DNA of 39,311 bases from Candidatus Edwardsbacteria bacterium (GTDB taxonomy: Bacteria > Edwardsbacteria > AC1 > EtOH8): NCBI GenBank assembly GCA_018821925.1, contig JAHJLF010000062.1, forward strand, positions 1 to 39,311. The letters are read 5' to 3'. Shown in pieces: positions 8,522 to 17,346 of the stretch. The translations under genes were made by a program, and so were the position numbers. How positions within the stretch are numbered: the stretch's first letter is position 1; each line of letters begins with the position of its first letter. A model generated the notes under the pieces. It was given only the letters and a program-made list of their open reading frames with translations, was not told the origin of the DNA and searched no databases.

Positions 8522-9791
8522 TCAGGCCGCTTTCATGTTCGCTGATAAGAGTATATTCCCCGGCTTTTTCCGGGGACATCATTTGGGATCTTTTTCTAAT
8601 GAACAGTCCGATGAATATCAGGGCCTGGATGGTGTAGGATATGCTGGAAGCGACGGCGGCCCCGGAGATGCCGTATTTCGGAATCAGCCAGAAGTTAAGC
8701 GGGATATTGCAGAGCAGCCCGGACGCCTTGCCCCACACCAGCACCTCGGGTGATCCCATCTCGGCTATCAGCGGCGCCTCCAGGAATTTGGGGATCGACA
8801 GCATAACCGTTCCCGGCAGAAGCAAAATGAACGGCCAGGCGGCTCCGGCAAAGGACTCCCCGTATAACAGCCTGATGGCCGGGCCGACCAAAAAGGCCGC
8901 TATCAGAGCTAGGCCGGAGGTAACGGCCAAAGCCGTCAGGGCCGCTTTTTTTACCGTGTCCCGGGAAAGACCATTCCGGGCCAGCTCTGAGAAGACCGGG
9001 GCGTAAAGCCCCCGGGGTATCATCCATAACAGCTCGGAGAGAAAGGCCGCCGTGGCGTAGAGGCCCACCTGAACATTGCCCTTCCAGAGAAGGATCAGGA
9101 ATATATCCGCCCGGTAATGCAGGAACCCCAGGATCTCCCCGGCGAAAACCTTCATCCCGAACTTGAAAAAATCCGTTGTTTGCCTTAATGACAGTGCGAC
9201 AAATTTTGGCCTTAGATAAACCCACAGAATGCCGACCGAGATGATGAACGCCGCCCAGTTGAGGATCACCGAGGCCAGGATCACCGCCTGAAGCTTGTTG
9301 CCGAGCAGGATCAGGAAAATCAATAATATCAAAAGCCGGAATATTTGGAAGCCCGTCCTCCACCAGTTAAAGCTCCGGAGCAGGCCCAGGCCCAAAAAGA
9401 TCTCCGGCAGGAAGGTCAGCCACAGGCCGGGGGGGATGAGGCTCAGGATCACAAACCGATTGAAACCTCCCCAAGCCTCGGCCGGCAATCTTACCGCCGC
9501 CCCGGTGATGATCATGGCCAGGCCGCCCAGAATCAGGCTGGCCAGCAGCAGGAACAGAGCCACCGAGCCCGGCTGATATTTTTTTCTGGCCAGCTGGTAG
9601 GCCCCCGAGGTCCCCAGCCCCAGCTCGGCGAACACCACCGCCGTCTGGGGGATCAGCAGGCAGGAGACAAATATCCCCTTAAGCTCTGGGCCCAGGGTCC
9701 GGTTTATCAGGACGCTGGCGAACATCCCTATGGCCAGCACCCCGAGGTGGCTGATCAGGGTATCCAGGCTTTGGCTAAGTAGTTTTTTCAT
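8505..9791 (-). CDS. Oligosaccharide flippase (Wzx/polysaccharide biosynthesis family)
   Basis: The 428-residue product is almost wholly hydrophobic, with about 12 predicted membrane helices. Its N-terminus MKKLLSQSLDTLISHLGVLAIG and internal ALILNRTLGPELKG-like segment (INRTLGPELKG, residues 29-39) are typical of Wzx/MurJ-superfamily exporters. It should flip undecaprenyl-linked repeat units to the periplasm. It is the first gene of the tightly packed glycan operon. Its start lies 7 bases after a GC-rich hairpin, with no Shine-Dalgarno sequence visible between them. A second, partial flippase lies at the far end of the locus. Confidence 0.88.
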   Translation of the reverse strand: MKKLLSQSLDTLISHLGVLAIGMFASVLINRTLGPELKGIFVSCLLIPQTAVVFAELGLGTSGAYQLARKKYQPGSVALFLLLASLILGGLAMIITGAAVRLPAEAWGGFNRFVILSLIPPGLWLTFLPEIFLGLGLLRSFNWWRTGFQIFRLLILLIFLILLGNKLQAVILASVILNWAAFIISVGILWVYLRPKFVALSLRQTTDFFKFGMKVFAGEILGFLHYRADIFLILLWKGNVQVGLYATAAFLSELLWMIPRGLYAPVFSELARNGLSRDTVKKAALTALAVTSGLALIAAFLVGPAIRLLYGESFAGAAWPFILLLPGTVMLSIPKFLEAPLIAEMGSPEVLVWGKASGLLCNIPLNFWLIPKYGISGAAVASSISYTIQALIFIGLFIRKRSQMMSPEKAGEYTLISEHESGLNEIAD

Positions 9792-9798
9792 ATCAAAA

Positions 9799-9828
9799 CG
9801 ACGGGGATAGATATTCTTACCCCCGTCG
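9799..9828 (-). terminator. Hairpin between coiled-coil gene and flippase; possible terminator or 5' leader structure
   Basis: The arms CGACGGGG and CCCCGTCG form a perfect 8-bp stem with a 14-base loop. On the minus strand it is followed only by TTTTG, so it is a weak intrinsic terminator at best. It ends 7 bases before the flippase ATG, so it could instead act in the leader of the glycan operon. Confidence 0.4.
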
Positions 9829-9853
9829 CACTGGTCTCCCGATATTCAAATTT

Positions 9854-10975
9854 TCAACTGTCCATCTTCTGGTTGAGGTCCAGCTCCTCTTTCCGACGAG
9901 CCTCGATCCTTTCGGCTATCTCCTGCTCTTCCTTCTGCCGTTTCTCGATGCGGCGGTCCAGATCTATCACCTTTTTCCGGATCAATTCTATCTTCTGGGC
10001 CAGCTTGACCTCCTCCTGCTTGTGGCTCGATATCTTTGCGGCCAGTTCTTTCTCCTCGCTGGTCAGGGCGGCCTGGCGCTCCAGTGGATTGGCCTCCAGT
10101 ATCTTCTTGCGTTTCTCTATATGGTCCGCCTGCTCCTCAGCCTCTTTCTTCAGGCTCTCCAGCTTGTAGGTTTCCTCGAACTGCTGTTTCTTCATCTCCT
10201 CGATCTGCTGCTCCATGGCCCCCTGCTGACTTTGCATCTGTTCGGCCTGGGCCAGCTGCTGTTTGGCAGCCGCCAGCTTGGCCGATATGGTCGATTCCTC
10301 GGCCTTGAGAGCGCTCAGCTTGGCATCGCTTACCGCCGCCCCGCCGGGCGAAGCCTTGAGGCCGGCCAGTTCTTTGGATTTACCGGAGATCAGCACCATC
10401 GGCGCGGCGATGCCTATTATCATGGCTATCAGGCCGATGATCATCAGCAGGTTTTTGCTTCCCCCGCCGCCCTTGGCCGCCGGGGTCTCCACGATCATTC
10501 TCAGGCCGCCGATGATGGTCTTCATGGAGATTATCGGAGCGGCCACCCAGACGCTGCTGGCAGAGAGCTCATTGACGGTGAATTTCTCTCCGGCGTCCGG
10601 CTTCATCCCGGACGGGACCTTGTAGGTTTTTTCTATCTCGTCCTCCTTGGCGGAGTATACCACCATCCGTTTGTCATCCAGCACCCAAACGTCCTTGATC
10701 TCCGGAAAGTCGGCTTTGATATCCTTAACCACTTTTTCCAGGAAGAACTGGCGTTCCATGGCGTCCTCAAAATCCAGAATGGCCCTGGCCGAAAGCCTGG
10801 CCACGGATTTGGCCAATACCTCAAGCTGCTTGTCCCGCTGTTCGTTCCCGGCTCCGGCGCTGGAGCCCGGCCAGGTGGCCACCGACATACCGGTAACGCC
10901 GCCCACCGTCAAAACCGCGACCACCGCCAGGGTGATCATCAAACCGTTCAAATTAACAGCTTTTTTACCCGCCAT
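9854..10975 (-). CDS. Two-TM membrane protein with Cache-like extracytoplasmic domain and long cytoplasmic coiled coil
   Basis: I do not recognise this 373-residue protein as a named family. Residues 10-32 form one membrane helix. Residues 50-165 look like a small Cache/PAS-type sensor (FPEIKDVWVLDDKRMVVYSA, then SVWVAAPIISM...GGLRMIVE). Residues 174-194 form a second helix. Residues 210-373 are a Glu/Lys/Gln-rich coiled coil with no HAMP, kinase or MCP signature. The layout resembles a chemoreceptor or sensor whose output domain is replaced by a coiled coil. A Shine-Dalgarno GGAGGGG precedes ATG 10975, and a promoter candidate lies upstream. Function is unknown; a role in sensing or in scaffolding envelope proteins is possible. 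Confidence 0.7.
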   Translation of the reverse strand: MAGKKAVNLNGLMITLAVVAVLTVGGVTGMSVATWPGSSAGAGNEQRDKQLEVLAKSVARLSARAILDFEDAMERQFFLEKVVKDIKADFPEIKDVWVLDDKRMVVYSAKEDEIEKTYKVPSGMKPDAGEKFTVNELSASSVWVAAPIISMKTIIGGLRMIVETPAAKGGGGSKNLLMIIGLIAMIIGIAAPMVLISGKSKELAGLKASPGGAAVSDAKLSALKAEESTISAKLAAAKQQLAQAEQMQSQQGAMEQQIEEMKKQQFEETYKLESLKKEAEEQADHIEKRKKILEANPLERQAALTSEEKELAAKISSHKQEEVKLAQKIELIRKKVIDLDRRIEKRQKEEQEIAERIEARRKEELDLNQKMDS

Positions 10976-11007
10976 AGCCCCTCCATATAAACCATTGTTA
11001 GACTATA

Positions 11008-11037
11008 TATTTACCATATTTTCCACTATGTTGTCAA
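11008..11037 (-). promoter_or_regulatory. Sigma-70-type promoter candidate for the coiled-coil gene
   Basis: On the minus strand TTGACA (11037-11032) is followed after 18 bases by TAAATA (11013-11008). The gene start lies 33 bases further on, preceded by a good Shine-Dalgarno. The -35 box overlaps the last codons of the BatA-like gene. This suggests that the downstream gene can be transcribed on its own. Confidence 0.5.
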
Positions 11038-12975
11038 TGGCTTTTTAAGAAATATTTTAAGTTTGCTCCTTAACACCAGTTCCAGCATCAGGAAGAGCCC
11101 TGTCAGGAACAAAAAGATATTGTTTAATCCCCTTTGGCTGGCCGGCCTTTTTTCGGAGGATATCTGACGGCTCCATTTGTTTTTTCCCATGATGCCGGCC
11201 AGCTCATCGTCCTCAAGCAACGCTAAATCGGATTCTTCAGGGGGGATATTCACAGCCAGGGTTTGACCTGATTTATTTTTTAGCGTCGAATAAAACCCGG
11301 CTTTCTCCAACGGCCATTTAATCTTTCCCCGGCTGTCCGGAAGGCCGGAAATCTTTTTGCCGTCCGGGGCGGTCAGGTCCGATATATCGGCGCCGGATAG
11401 AAACTGCCCTGTCAGATAGCCGGGGTCGGCGGATTTCAACAGCCCCTCACAGGCCTGGTTCAACAGGGCCAAGAAGGCCGGATGAAAGCCGATGTCGGTC
11501 ATGCCGGGCTCGGTCCCGAACAGCCAGATGCCGGCTTTGCCCGATCCATGGTCGATCATCACTAAACCCGGAAACTTGCGTCCGATGGTAAGCAGGGCAG
11601 AGGGCCTGGCCGGCACCCGCCAGTATTTGTATATCGAGATGTGCCTCAGGTCCCTGGAGCTGATGTCCTGAAAATATTCCTTCGTCCCAAGATCAAGCGC
11701 CCCCGGCAGGGAATCCTCTGACATTCCGGTTATCCGCAGATCCGGCGATATATTTGACAACAGGCTGTTGTAATCATTGACCACCGCCCTTTCCGGCGGG
11801 ATGATTAAAAGGCCGGCGCCGTTCTTAACCGCTTCTAAAAGATCGCTTTTTATGCCCGCTATTGCGCCTCCCGCCACGATAATCAGATCCGAAGCGGCGA
11901 TAGCCTCAGGGGTGGGATGGCTTTCGATTTTAAGCTGATATCCGGCCCCCGATAATGCTTTAAAAGCCTGTTGTAAAATTCCGCCTGCCTCGGATATCAG
12001 CAATACCATAGTGTTTCCGGCCGTGTTTTGGGGAAAATAATACCTGTCGTCCAGCGGCATATCATCCCGCGAGCATTCCATAAATGTTTGCCCCTGGCCG
12101 TCCCAGCCCATACCGCCCGAAAAATATCCGCCGGAATCGGGTTTGATCTTTGACTGAAAAGCTACCCGGCCATCTTTGACCAGGCTTAGGCTCTGCTCCA
12201 GACCCGGCGCGGTTTTTCCCTGGATGATCAATCTTTTTTTAAGAGAATAGAACTTCACGTTACGCCATTCCAGGTTTTTGCCCGCCCCGCCCTTCCCGGC
12301 CTGCACCAGGTTCAGATGGGCCGTTGACTTAAGGGCCGGAAGCGGCGAGACAGCATCACCAAAACAATTTTTCCGAAGGTCGGAAAAAATCATTATTGAT
12401 GCCCCGGTCCGTCCGGCATTTGCCAGAAGAGCATCGGCTTTCAGAACAGCCCCGGCCAGATCGGTCCCCAGATCGGTCTGTTCGATGGATCTTATCTGCC
12501 TGGCCGCTTCGGCCGGATCCGCCAGGCCGCATAAAATTTTATTCCCCTGCGAGCCGCAGAGCACCGCCACCCGGCTGTCCGGGCTAAGGGATTTGATCAG
12601 CTTTAGCGCCGAGGATCGGGCCTGCGGCAATAAACTGCTGTCGCCTTCGATGGTCGACATGCTGGCCGAATTATCAATGACCAAAGCCAGGGTTGTCTCC
12701 CGGGGCGCCATCCAGGACGGCAGGGAGGCCTTCACCGACGGCCCGGCCATCAGCAGGACCAGCAGCAGCAGGATTAGCGTTCGGACCAGCAGCAGCAGCC
12801 ATTCCTGTAACCGGCTTCTTTTCCATGTTTTGGTATGGGTGGATCTCAAAAGAATGATGCTGGGAAACGGGACCACCCTGGCCTTATTGTGCCGGAGCAG
12901 ATGGATCACCAGCGGCAGGGCGGCCAAAGGCAGGAAGAACAACGCGGCGGGATTTTGGAAAGAGATGAAATTCAT
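11026..12975 (-). CDS. BatA/vWA-domain membrane protein
   Basis: This 649-residue protein begins with the BatA N-terminal module: residues 3-30 contain FQNPAALFFLPLAALPLVIHLL, and a second membrane helix lies at about 58-77. A von Willebrand factor A domain follows, with the MIDAS motif DNSAS (D101, S103, S105). The central part has alternating strands and a GATase-like segment (LLISEAGGILQQAF, then LIIVAGGAI). A final membrane helix lies near residues 620-637. Related proteins often occur with MoxR ATPases and DUF58 proteins in envelope-stress or surface-assembly operons. Here a DUF58 gene exists but is 24 kb away, and no MoxR gene is in the window. It lies 24 bases downstream of thiD. Confidence 0.85.
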   Translation of the reverse strand: MNFISFQNPAALFFLPLAALPLVIHLLRHNKARVVPFPSIILLRSTHTKTWKRSRLQEWLLLLVRTLILLLLVLLMAGPSVKASLPSWMAPRETTLALVIDNSASMSTIEGDSSLLPQARSSALKLIKSLSPDSRVAVLCGSQGNKILCGLADPAEAARQIRSIEQTDLGTDLAGAVLKADALLANAGRTGASIMIFSDLRKNCFGDAVSPLPALKSTAHLNLVQAGKGGAGKNLEWRNVKFYSLKKRLIIQGKTAPGLEQSLSLVKDGRVAFQSKIKPDSGGYFSGGMGWDGQGQTFMECSRDDMPLDDRYYFPQNTAGNTMVLLISEAGGILQQAFKALSGAGYQLKIESHPTPEAIAASDLIIVAGGAIAGIKSDLLEAVKNGAGLLIIPPERAVVNDYNSLLSNISPDLRITGMSEDSLPGALDLGTKEYFQDISSRDLRHISIYKYWRVPARPSALLTIGRKFPGLVMIDHGSGKAGIWLFGTEPGMTDIGFHPAFLALLNQACEGLLKSADPGYLTGQFLSGADISDLTAPDGKKISGLPDSRGKIKWPLEKAGFYSTLKNKSGQTLAVNIPPEESDLALLEDDELAGIMGKNKWSRQISSEKRPASQRGLNNIFLFLTGLFLMLELVLRSKLKIFLKKPLTT

Positions 12976-12999
12976 ATCAATTCAATCGGTCCGATGGGA

Positions 13000-13797
13000 T
13001 CAGCATTCCCGGATCTTTCCGCTCCAGAAGTGGTCCAGCGGACCGAAGCCGTGGCCGATGCTGACCGAATTTTTTATGCAGCCGGTGACGTACTTCTTGG
13101 CCTCGGCGATGGCCGGCTCCATCTTCAGCCCGCGGGCCAGGCAGGCGGTGATGGCCGCCGAATAGGTGCAGCCGGTGCCGTGGGTGTTGGAGGTATCGAT
13201 CCTTTCGCTCTCATAAACTTTAAAGGTCTTGCCGTCGAAGTACAGATCGGTGGCCTTGCCCGGCAGGTGCCCGCCCTTGATCAGAACGGCCCTGGGGCCC
13301 AGCATCAATATTTTCAGGGCCGCCTCCTTCATCTGATCCAGGGTCTCTATCTTCTTCAACTTGGACAGCCGCACTGCCTCGTCGATATTGGGCGTCAGTA
13401 GATTGGCCAGCGGAAGCAGGCAGGTTACCAGCGCCTCCTCGGCCTCGGCCTTAAGCAGGGCGTGGCCGCCCTTGGCCACCATCACCGGATCCACCACCAG
13501 CGGCGATATCTTGTATTTCTTGATCTCGTGGGACACCTGTTCGATTATCTGGCTGTTGTACAGCATCCCGGTCTTGGCCGCCTGGCAGCCGATGTCCTTC
13601 ATCAGCACGAACAGCTGTTTGGCGATGAACTTCGGCGTCTGTTCGGCCACTCCGAAGACGCCCTGGGTGTTCTGGGCGGTCAGCGCAGTGATGACGTTGA
13701 TGCCGTAGACCCCAAAGGCGGCGAAGGTTTTGAGGTCGGCCTGGATGCCGGCCCCGCTACCGGAATCGGAACCGGCTATGGTGAGAGCCACTTTCAT
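13000..13797 (-). CDS. thiD: Hydroxymethylpyrimidine/phosphomethylpyrimidine kinase
   Basis: The 265-residue length is normal for ThiD. This ribokinase-fold enzyme phosphorylates HMP and then HMP-P to HMP-PP for thiamine synthesis. The N-terminus [16 protein letters not shown] is diagnostic. [10 protein letters not shown] sits near residues 102-111, and the C-terminal anion-hole motif NTHGTGC (204-210) carries the catalytic Cys region. The start at 13797 overlaps the stop of the PHP gene as ATGA, giving translational coupling. No other thiamine gene is visible nearby and no TPP riboswitch precedes it, so it may serve salvage. Confidence 0.95.
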   Translation of the reverse strand: MKVALTIAGSDSGSGAGIQADLKTFAAFGVYGINVITALTAQNTQGVFGVAEQTPKFIAKQLFVLMKDIGCQAAKTGMLYNSQIIEQVSHEIKKYKISPLVVDPVMVAKGGHALLKAEAEEALVTCLLPLANLLTPNIDEAVRLSKLKKIETLDQMKEAALKILMLGPRAVLIKGGHLPGKATDLYFDGKTFKVYESERIDTSNTHGTGCTYSAAITACLARGLKMEPAIAEAKKYVTGCIKNSVSIGHGFGPLDHFWSGKIREC

Positions 13798-14594
13798 TTC
13801 TTGTTGAGCCCTTTCAGTTCGGGAATTTTGGTTAAGATATCGTTGAAGCCGTGGCCGATGTGCTCCACCTGGTGGGCATCACTGCCCAGGGTCAGCCTGG
13901 CGCCGCCCATCTTGAGATACTCCATCACCGCCGGCAGGCCGGGGTAGCTTTCCTGGGGGTCGTGCCGCAGGCCCGAGGTGTTGATCTCCACCATCAGATC
14001 GCGCTGCACCGCCCGCTCCAGTATCTTTTTGATGGGCTTTTGATATTTCTGCCAGGACATGGCGCCGTAATGCTTGAACCCGTATTTCTTGCACAGGTCC
14101 AGGTGACCCAAGCAGTCGAACAGTCGGTTGTCGACCAATTTGAGGACTTCCTGAAAATAAGCCGTATAGGCCGGCTCCTCTTCCATGCGGTCGTAGAATT
14201 TTTTGGCCAGCTCCGGCCAGGAGACATCATCCAACCCCACCATGTGCACCGAGCCCATCACGAAATCGAACTTGTAGGAATTGATGAATTTTTCGATATC
14301 ATCGCGGTACTGCGGCTGGTAGGTGATCTCCACCCCCTTGTAGATCTTGAGATGCTTCCCGGCCATCACCCGGCAGTCGGCCAGGCTGGACTCGATGGCC
14401 TTGTCGTTGTAGACCCCGTAGCCCTGGTCGGTGGGGTCGAAATCCACGTGCTCGGTGAAGACCAGCGCCTTAAGGCCCAGCTCCATGGCCCGGCGGCAGG
14501 CGGCGGCAGGCTCCATTTTGGAGTCGCAGGAATGCCTGGTGTGCAGGTGGGTGTCTATGGCGCCGATCTGGTATTTTAGTATTTCAGGATTCAT
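13794..14594 (-). CDS. PHP-domain phosphoesterase, histidinol-phosphatase (HisJ/HisK) family
   Basis: This 266-residue PHP protein has the trinuclear metal motifs of histidinol-phosphatases. [12 protein letters not shown] (D14, H16, H18, H21) is at the N-terminus, FTEHVDF is near residue 48, MGSVHMV lies centrally, and [12 protein letters not shown] is near the end. It would dephosphorylate histidinol phosphate or another phospho-sugar/alcohol. No his genes are present here, so the substrate is uncertain. It is coupled by ATGA overlap to thiD and lies 13 bases below the AT-rich secreted gene. Confidence 0.88.
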   Translation of the reverse strand: MNPEILKYQIGAIDTHLHTRHSCDSKMEPAAACRRAMELGLKALVFTEHVDFDPTDQGYGVYNDKAIESSLADCRVMAGKHLKIYKGVEITYQPQYRDDIEKFINSYKFDFVMGSVHMVGLDDVSWPELAKKFYDRMEEEPAYTAYFQEVLKLVDNRLFDCLGHLDLCKKYGFKHYGAMSWQKYQKPIKKILERAVQRDLMVEINTSGLRHDPQESYPGLPAVMEYLKMGGARLTLGSDAHQVEHIGHGFNDILTKIPELKGLNKK

Positions 14595-14607
14595 TACTTT
14601 AAATTAT

Positions 14608-15624
14608 CTATTTCCCTAAATATATTTTAAGGTCTATAGTATCACCAATGATTTTATTTGTCTTTGTATCATAATAACTGGCCTGAGTAATTCCATCATT
14701 TTCTATTTTATATGGGTTGTATTTTATTGATGACTCCCAATATTTCTGATTTTTTATATTGAAAAAATATTGAAAATCCTGTGCGCCTATACTTACATAT
14801 TGACCGTTTGGGGACATATCAATATTTGTTGATAACCTCAAACTTTCATTCTCCTTACGTGTTTTTGGAAAAACATAAATACTATCACCTCTATTATTGT
14901 ATACTATGAACTGGTGAAACGGCTTATCCGTAGTAAAATAAATATTTTCATCGAAATGTTTTACAATCGTTATAACTTTACCGTCTTCAGACACATTATG
15001 CGCCAGACTCACACATCCCTTAGGCAGTTGTTTTTCCCACAATATATTTCCCTTTATATCGTAATACTTTACATTACTTGAGGCAACTGACGAATATGCA
15101 TCCGTGCCGTCAACAGCTTTTTTTTGTTCTTCTGTCTCGGGCAGTTGTAAATCTGAAACAGTTTCAACGATAAGAACATAATTTTTATCCTCTGAAACAT
15201 TGGCACTTCTGAATCTCATTTCCTTAACCAATTTCATTTCTTTTGCGCTATTTATTTGCTTTTTAATTGTTCGATTACTAATGACCCAATCTTTCTTCGA
15301 ATCGCCAACTTTTATTTCTTTGATCGTATTATTTCCCCCGTCAATGAATCTTATCCTTGGTTCCTGCAAAGGGGTATTTTTTATATACAATTGTTTACCC
15401 TTTGCCCCTTTTATCATTTCTCGTAGATCGCTGTCTATTTTACGCCTTTCTTCGCCCCAATGGCTGCACAATATCTTTTTAATCTCTTTGCCACTCTCAT
15501 ATAGAGTTATTTCCTCTTCCTCAAGCTCTATTCTAGGACCGGGTTTATTTTCAATATTTATTTCAAAAGATTGCACACTTGCCGAATATAAAAAGGCAAG
15601 TGAAATGAAAATAAAATATTTCAT
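14608..15624 (-). CDS. AT-rich secreted orphan protein, beta-propeller-like
   Basis: No family is recognised. The 338-residue product has a signal peptide (MKYFIFISLAFLYSASVQS). A Glu-rich segment and a beta-rich remainder follow, with propeller-like strands such as SEDKNYVLIVET, SEDGKVITIVKH and SPNGQYVSIGA. These recall WD40/PD40-type blades (D-G-x-x-hydrophobic pattern). An AAGGA ribosome site lies 8 bases before the ATG. The gene is far richer in A+T than either neighbour (about two thirds A+T by eye against mid-40s), which suggests recent acquisition. It sits cleanly between the DUF1189 and PHP genes without mobile-element scars. Extracytoplasmic location is predicted; function unknown. 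Confidence 0.75.
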   Translation of the reverse strand: MKYFIFISLAFLYSASVQSFEINIENKPGPRIELEEEEITLYESGKEIKKILCSHWGEERRKIDSDLREMIKGAKGKQLYIKNTPLQEPRIRFIDGGNNTIKEIKVGDSKKDWVISNRTIKKQINSAKEMKLVKEMRFRSANVSEDKNYVLIVETVSDLQLPETEEQKKAVDGTDAYSSVASSNVKYYDIKGNILWEKQLPKGCVSLAHNVSEDGKVITIVKHFDENIYFTTDKPFHQFIVYNNRGDSIYVFPKTRKENESLRLSTNIDMSPNGQYVSIGAQDFQYFFNIKNQKYWESSIKYNPYKIENDGITQASYYDTKTNKIIGDTIDLKIYLGK

Positions 15625-15646
15625 TTTGGCGTCCTTTTATGTGATT

Positions 15647-16429
15647 TCACACTTTCAACCCGGCAGCGGTCATGTCCTCATCGCTGATGGCCTTCATCCC
15701 CAGCCACAGATAGGAGGCGGCCATCAGGTAGTACAGGATGAAGAAATACGGAAAATCAATCCCGCTCAGGCTCAGCAGGGCGTCCAGTACAATCCCCAGC
15801 GACAGCGCCCTGATGGACAGCTTGTAAATATCGCCGAAGGGCATGTTCATCCGCATGATGGCCTTGAAATTCATGCCCAGCCCGGCAATGAACAGTGCGC
15901 TGAGCAATTTCCCTCCCAGGTAAATGATCATCCAGAAGGCCGCCATGAAAAAACCAAGCATCCCCCGGTTCGCCAGGGCGGCCAGGATCTCCTTCTTGTC
16001 CACTTTCAGGTCGCCATAATCCTTGAACGGCATATCCCGTTTCTGTCCCTCGCCGCCGCTGACCACCAACCGGTCGGCATACAGCAGGATGCCCCGGGGG
16101 TAGCCGGCCAGCAGGCTGTCGTTGAAATTGCTTTGGGGCCCCAGCACCAGAATGAAATCTCCCTCCTTGCGGTAGATCGCGGTGGTCTCCGGGCTGGTGG
16201 TGAACACCCCCTTGGCCAGGGCGAAATCCGGCGCTTGGCCTGTCAGCCAACCGGCCAGATCGTCGGCGTCGCTGTTGAACGTTCTCCAAGATTGGATGAA
16301 ACCGACAGACCCGAACACCAGGCTCAAAAAAAGCAAATAGCCCAGGGTTCGCAAAAATCCCTGCCGGCGAAAAAAGCCATAGGCCTTGAAATTGGAAATG
16401 CTGTTGATCAGTTCCCCGAAGAAACGCAT
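15647..16429 (-). CDS. DUF1189-like membrane protein
   Basis: The 260-residue protein has an N-terminal membrane helix (about residues 27-46) and an extracytoplasmic stretch of about 105 residues with beta character (TTAIYRKEGDFILVLGP). Four more helices lie in the C-terminal half. This one-plus-four layout and the FFxELINSIxNFxAYGFFRRQGF start fit the DUF1189 family, whose function is unknown. It probably lies in the inner membrane. A promoter candidate is placed just upstream. Low-level resemblance to YIP1 membrane proteins is the alternative reading. Confidence 0.65.
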   Translation of the reverse strand: MRFFGELINSISNFKAYGFFRRQGFLRTLGYLLFLSLVFGSVGFIQSWRTFNSDADDLAGWLTGQAPDFALAKGVFTTSPETTAIYRKEGDFILVLGPQSNFNDSLLAGYPRGILLYADRLVVSGGEGQKRDMPFKDYGDLKVDKKEILAALANRGMLGFFMAAFWMIIYLGGKLLSALFIAGLGMNFKAIMRMNMPFGDIYKLSIRALSLGIVLDALLSLSGIDFPYFFILYYLMAASYLWLGMKAISDEDMTAAGLKV

Positions 16430-16463
16430 GGTTTATTTACTTTCAATTACTCTTAAGCTTTTC

Positions 16464-16492
16464 ATTTTAACAGAAATCGGTCGTTTTAGCAA
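16464..16492 (-). promoter_or_regulatory. Promoter candidate for the DUF1189 gene
   Basis: On the minus strand TTGCTA (16492-16487) is followed after 17 bases by TAAAAT (16469-16464), within the 72-base gap between the methyltransferase stop and the DUF1189 start. The -35 box is imperfect, so this is tentative. Confidence 0.35.
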
Positions 16493-16501
16493 TTGACATT
16501 A

Positions 16502-17302
16502 TCACTCCTTTGTAGCTTTGATGGAGAACATCAGGGGGATGGTGTTCTTCTGGTCCTTCATCCGCCAGTACCCGTCCTTTCCCTTCTTCATATCCCGGTA
16601 ATAATTCCAGACGGTAAAAGGGTACTCCTCCATCCGCTCTATCCGCAGGCCGTTGCTGACCAGGGCGTTGATGACATCGCTTAAAGGATAGGGCCACTCG
16701 TAGGACTTGTGAACGAAATTCGCTTTCCGATCGGCGTAACTGCCTTTGCAGATCTCCACGATGGGTTTTGAGCCCTTGAAGTAGGGATAGGATATCTTTT
16801 TGTATTCCTCGTCGAACAGTATCATAAAAGGATGGAACTCGGAGATGAAGAAGGTCCCGCCTTTTTTCAGAAAGCCCGATATCACTTTGCCCCACTTATC
16901 CAGATCGTACAGCCAGCACAGCACCCCGTAGGAGGTAAAGACTATGTCGAATTTTTTATTGAGTTTTTTGGGCAGATCATAGACGTCGGATCGGATGAAC
17001 TTGGCGTCCAGCTTAAGACAATCATTAAGGCCCCGGGCCATTTCTATGGCCTTGGCCGAGAAATCCACCCCGGTGGCCCTGGCCCCCAGCCTGGCCCATG
17101 ACAGGGTATCCTGCCCGAAATGGCACTGCAGGTGCAGCAGGCTTTTGCCTTTTACGTTGCCCAGGGCCTTCAGTTCGATGGGATACAGCGCCTCCCGGCC
17201 CTTCAAGAATCCCTCCACGTCGTATTCCCTGGTCTGGTAGTTGATCTCGGCCCAGTTGTCCCACAGCTCAAGGTTGTTGGCGCAATATTTTGATATTTTC
17301 AT
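16502..17302 (-). CDS. Class I SAM-dependent methyltransferase
   Basis: The 266-residue protein has the SAM-binding loop in a LLHLQCHFGQDTLSWARLGA form (about residues 55-74). The acidic GVDFSAKAI strand follows, then FDIVFTSYGVLCWL (motif II/III). The LQCHFGQDT variant of the glycine-rich loop is typical of a large group of small-molecule methyltransferases annotated as type 11/12. The C-terminal third has an aromatic-rich substrate lid. Substrate is unknown. It lies 44 bases downstream of the TMTC-like operon and may be co-transcribed with it. Confidence 0.82.
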   Translation of the reverse strand: MKISKYCANNLELWDNWAEINYQTREYDVEGFLKGREALYPIELKALGNVKGKSLLHLQCHFGQDTLSWARLGARATGVDFSAKAIEMARGLNDCLKLDAKFIRSDVYDLPKKLNKKFDIVFTSYGVLCWLYDLDKWGKVISGFLKKGGTFFISEFHPFMILFDEEYKKISYPYFKGSKPIVEICKGSYADRKANFVHKSYEWPYPLSDVINALVSNGLRIERMEEYPFTVWNYYRDMKKGKDGYWRMKDQKNTIPLMFSIKATKE

Positions 17303-17346
17303 AGATCGAACTTCTTATGTTATTTTATTTTGCTATCTGACAAAAT

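Noticed and set aside
10022-10990. Plus-strand open frame (322 codons)
   Set aside because: It is the antisense shadow of the coiled-coil gene, whose biased codons keep other frames open.
13000-13797. TPP riboswitch upstream of thiD
   Set aside because: thiD overlaps the PHP gene start-to-stop, leaving no leader, and no THI-box sequence was seen.
14608-15624. Prophage or integron cargo
   Set aside because: There is no integrase, att site or phage gene nearby; only base composition is unusual.
15200-16456. Long plus-strand open frame (418 codons)
   Set aside because: It crosses two well-supported minus-strand genes antisense, has low-complexity His/Gln-rich translation and no ribosome site.
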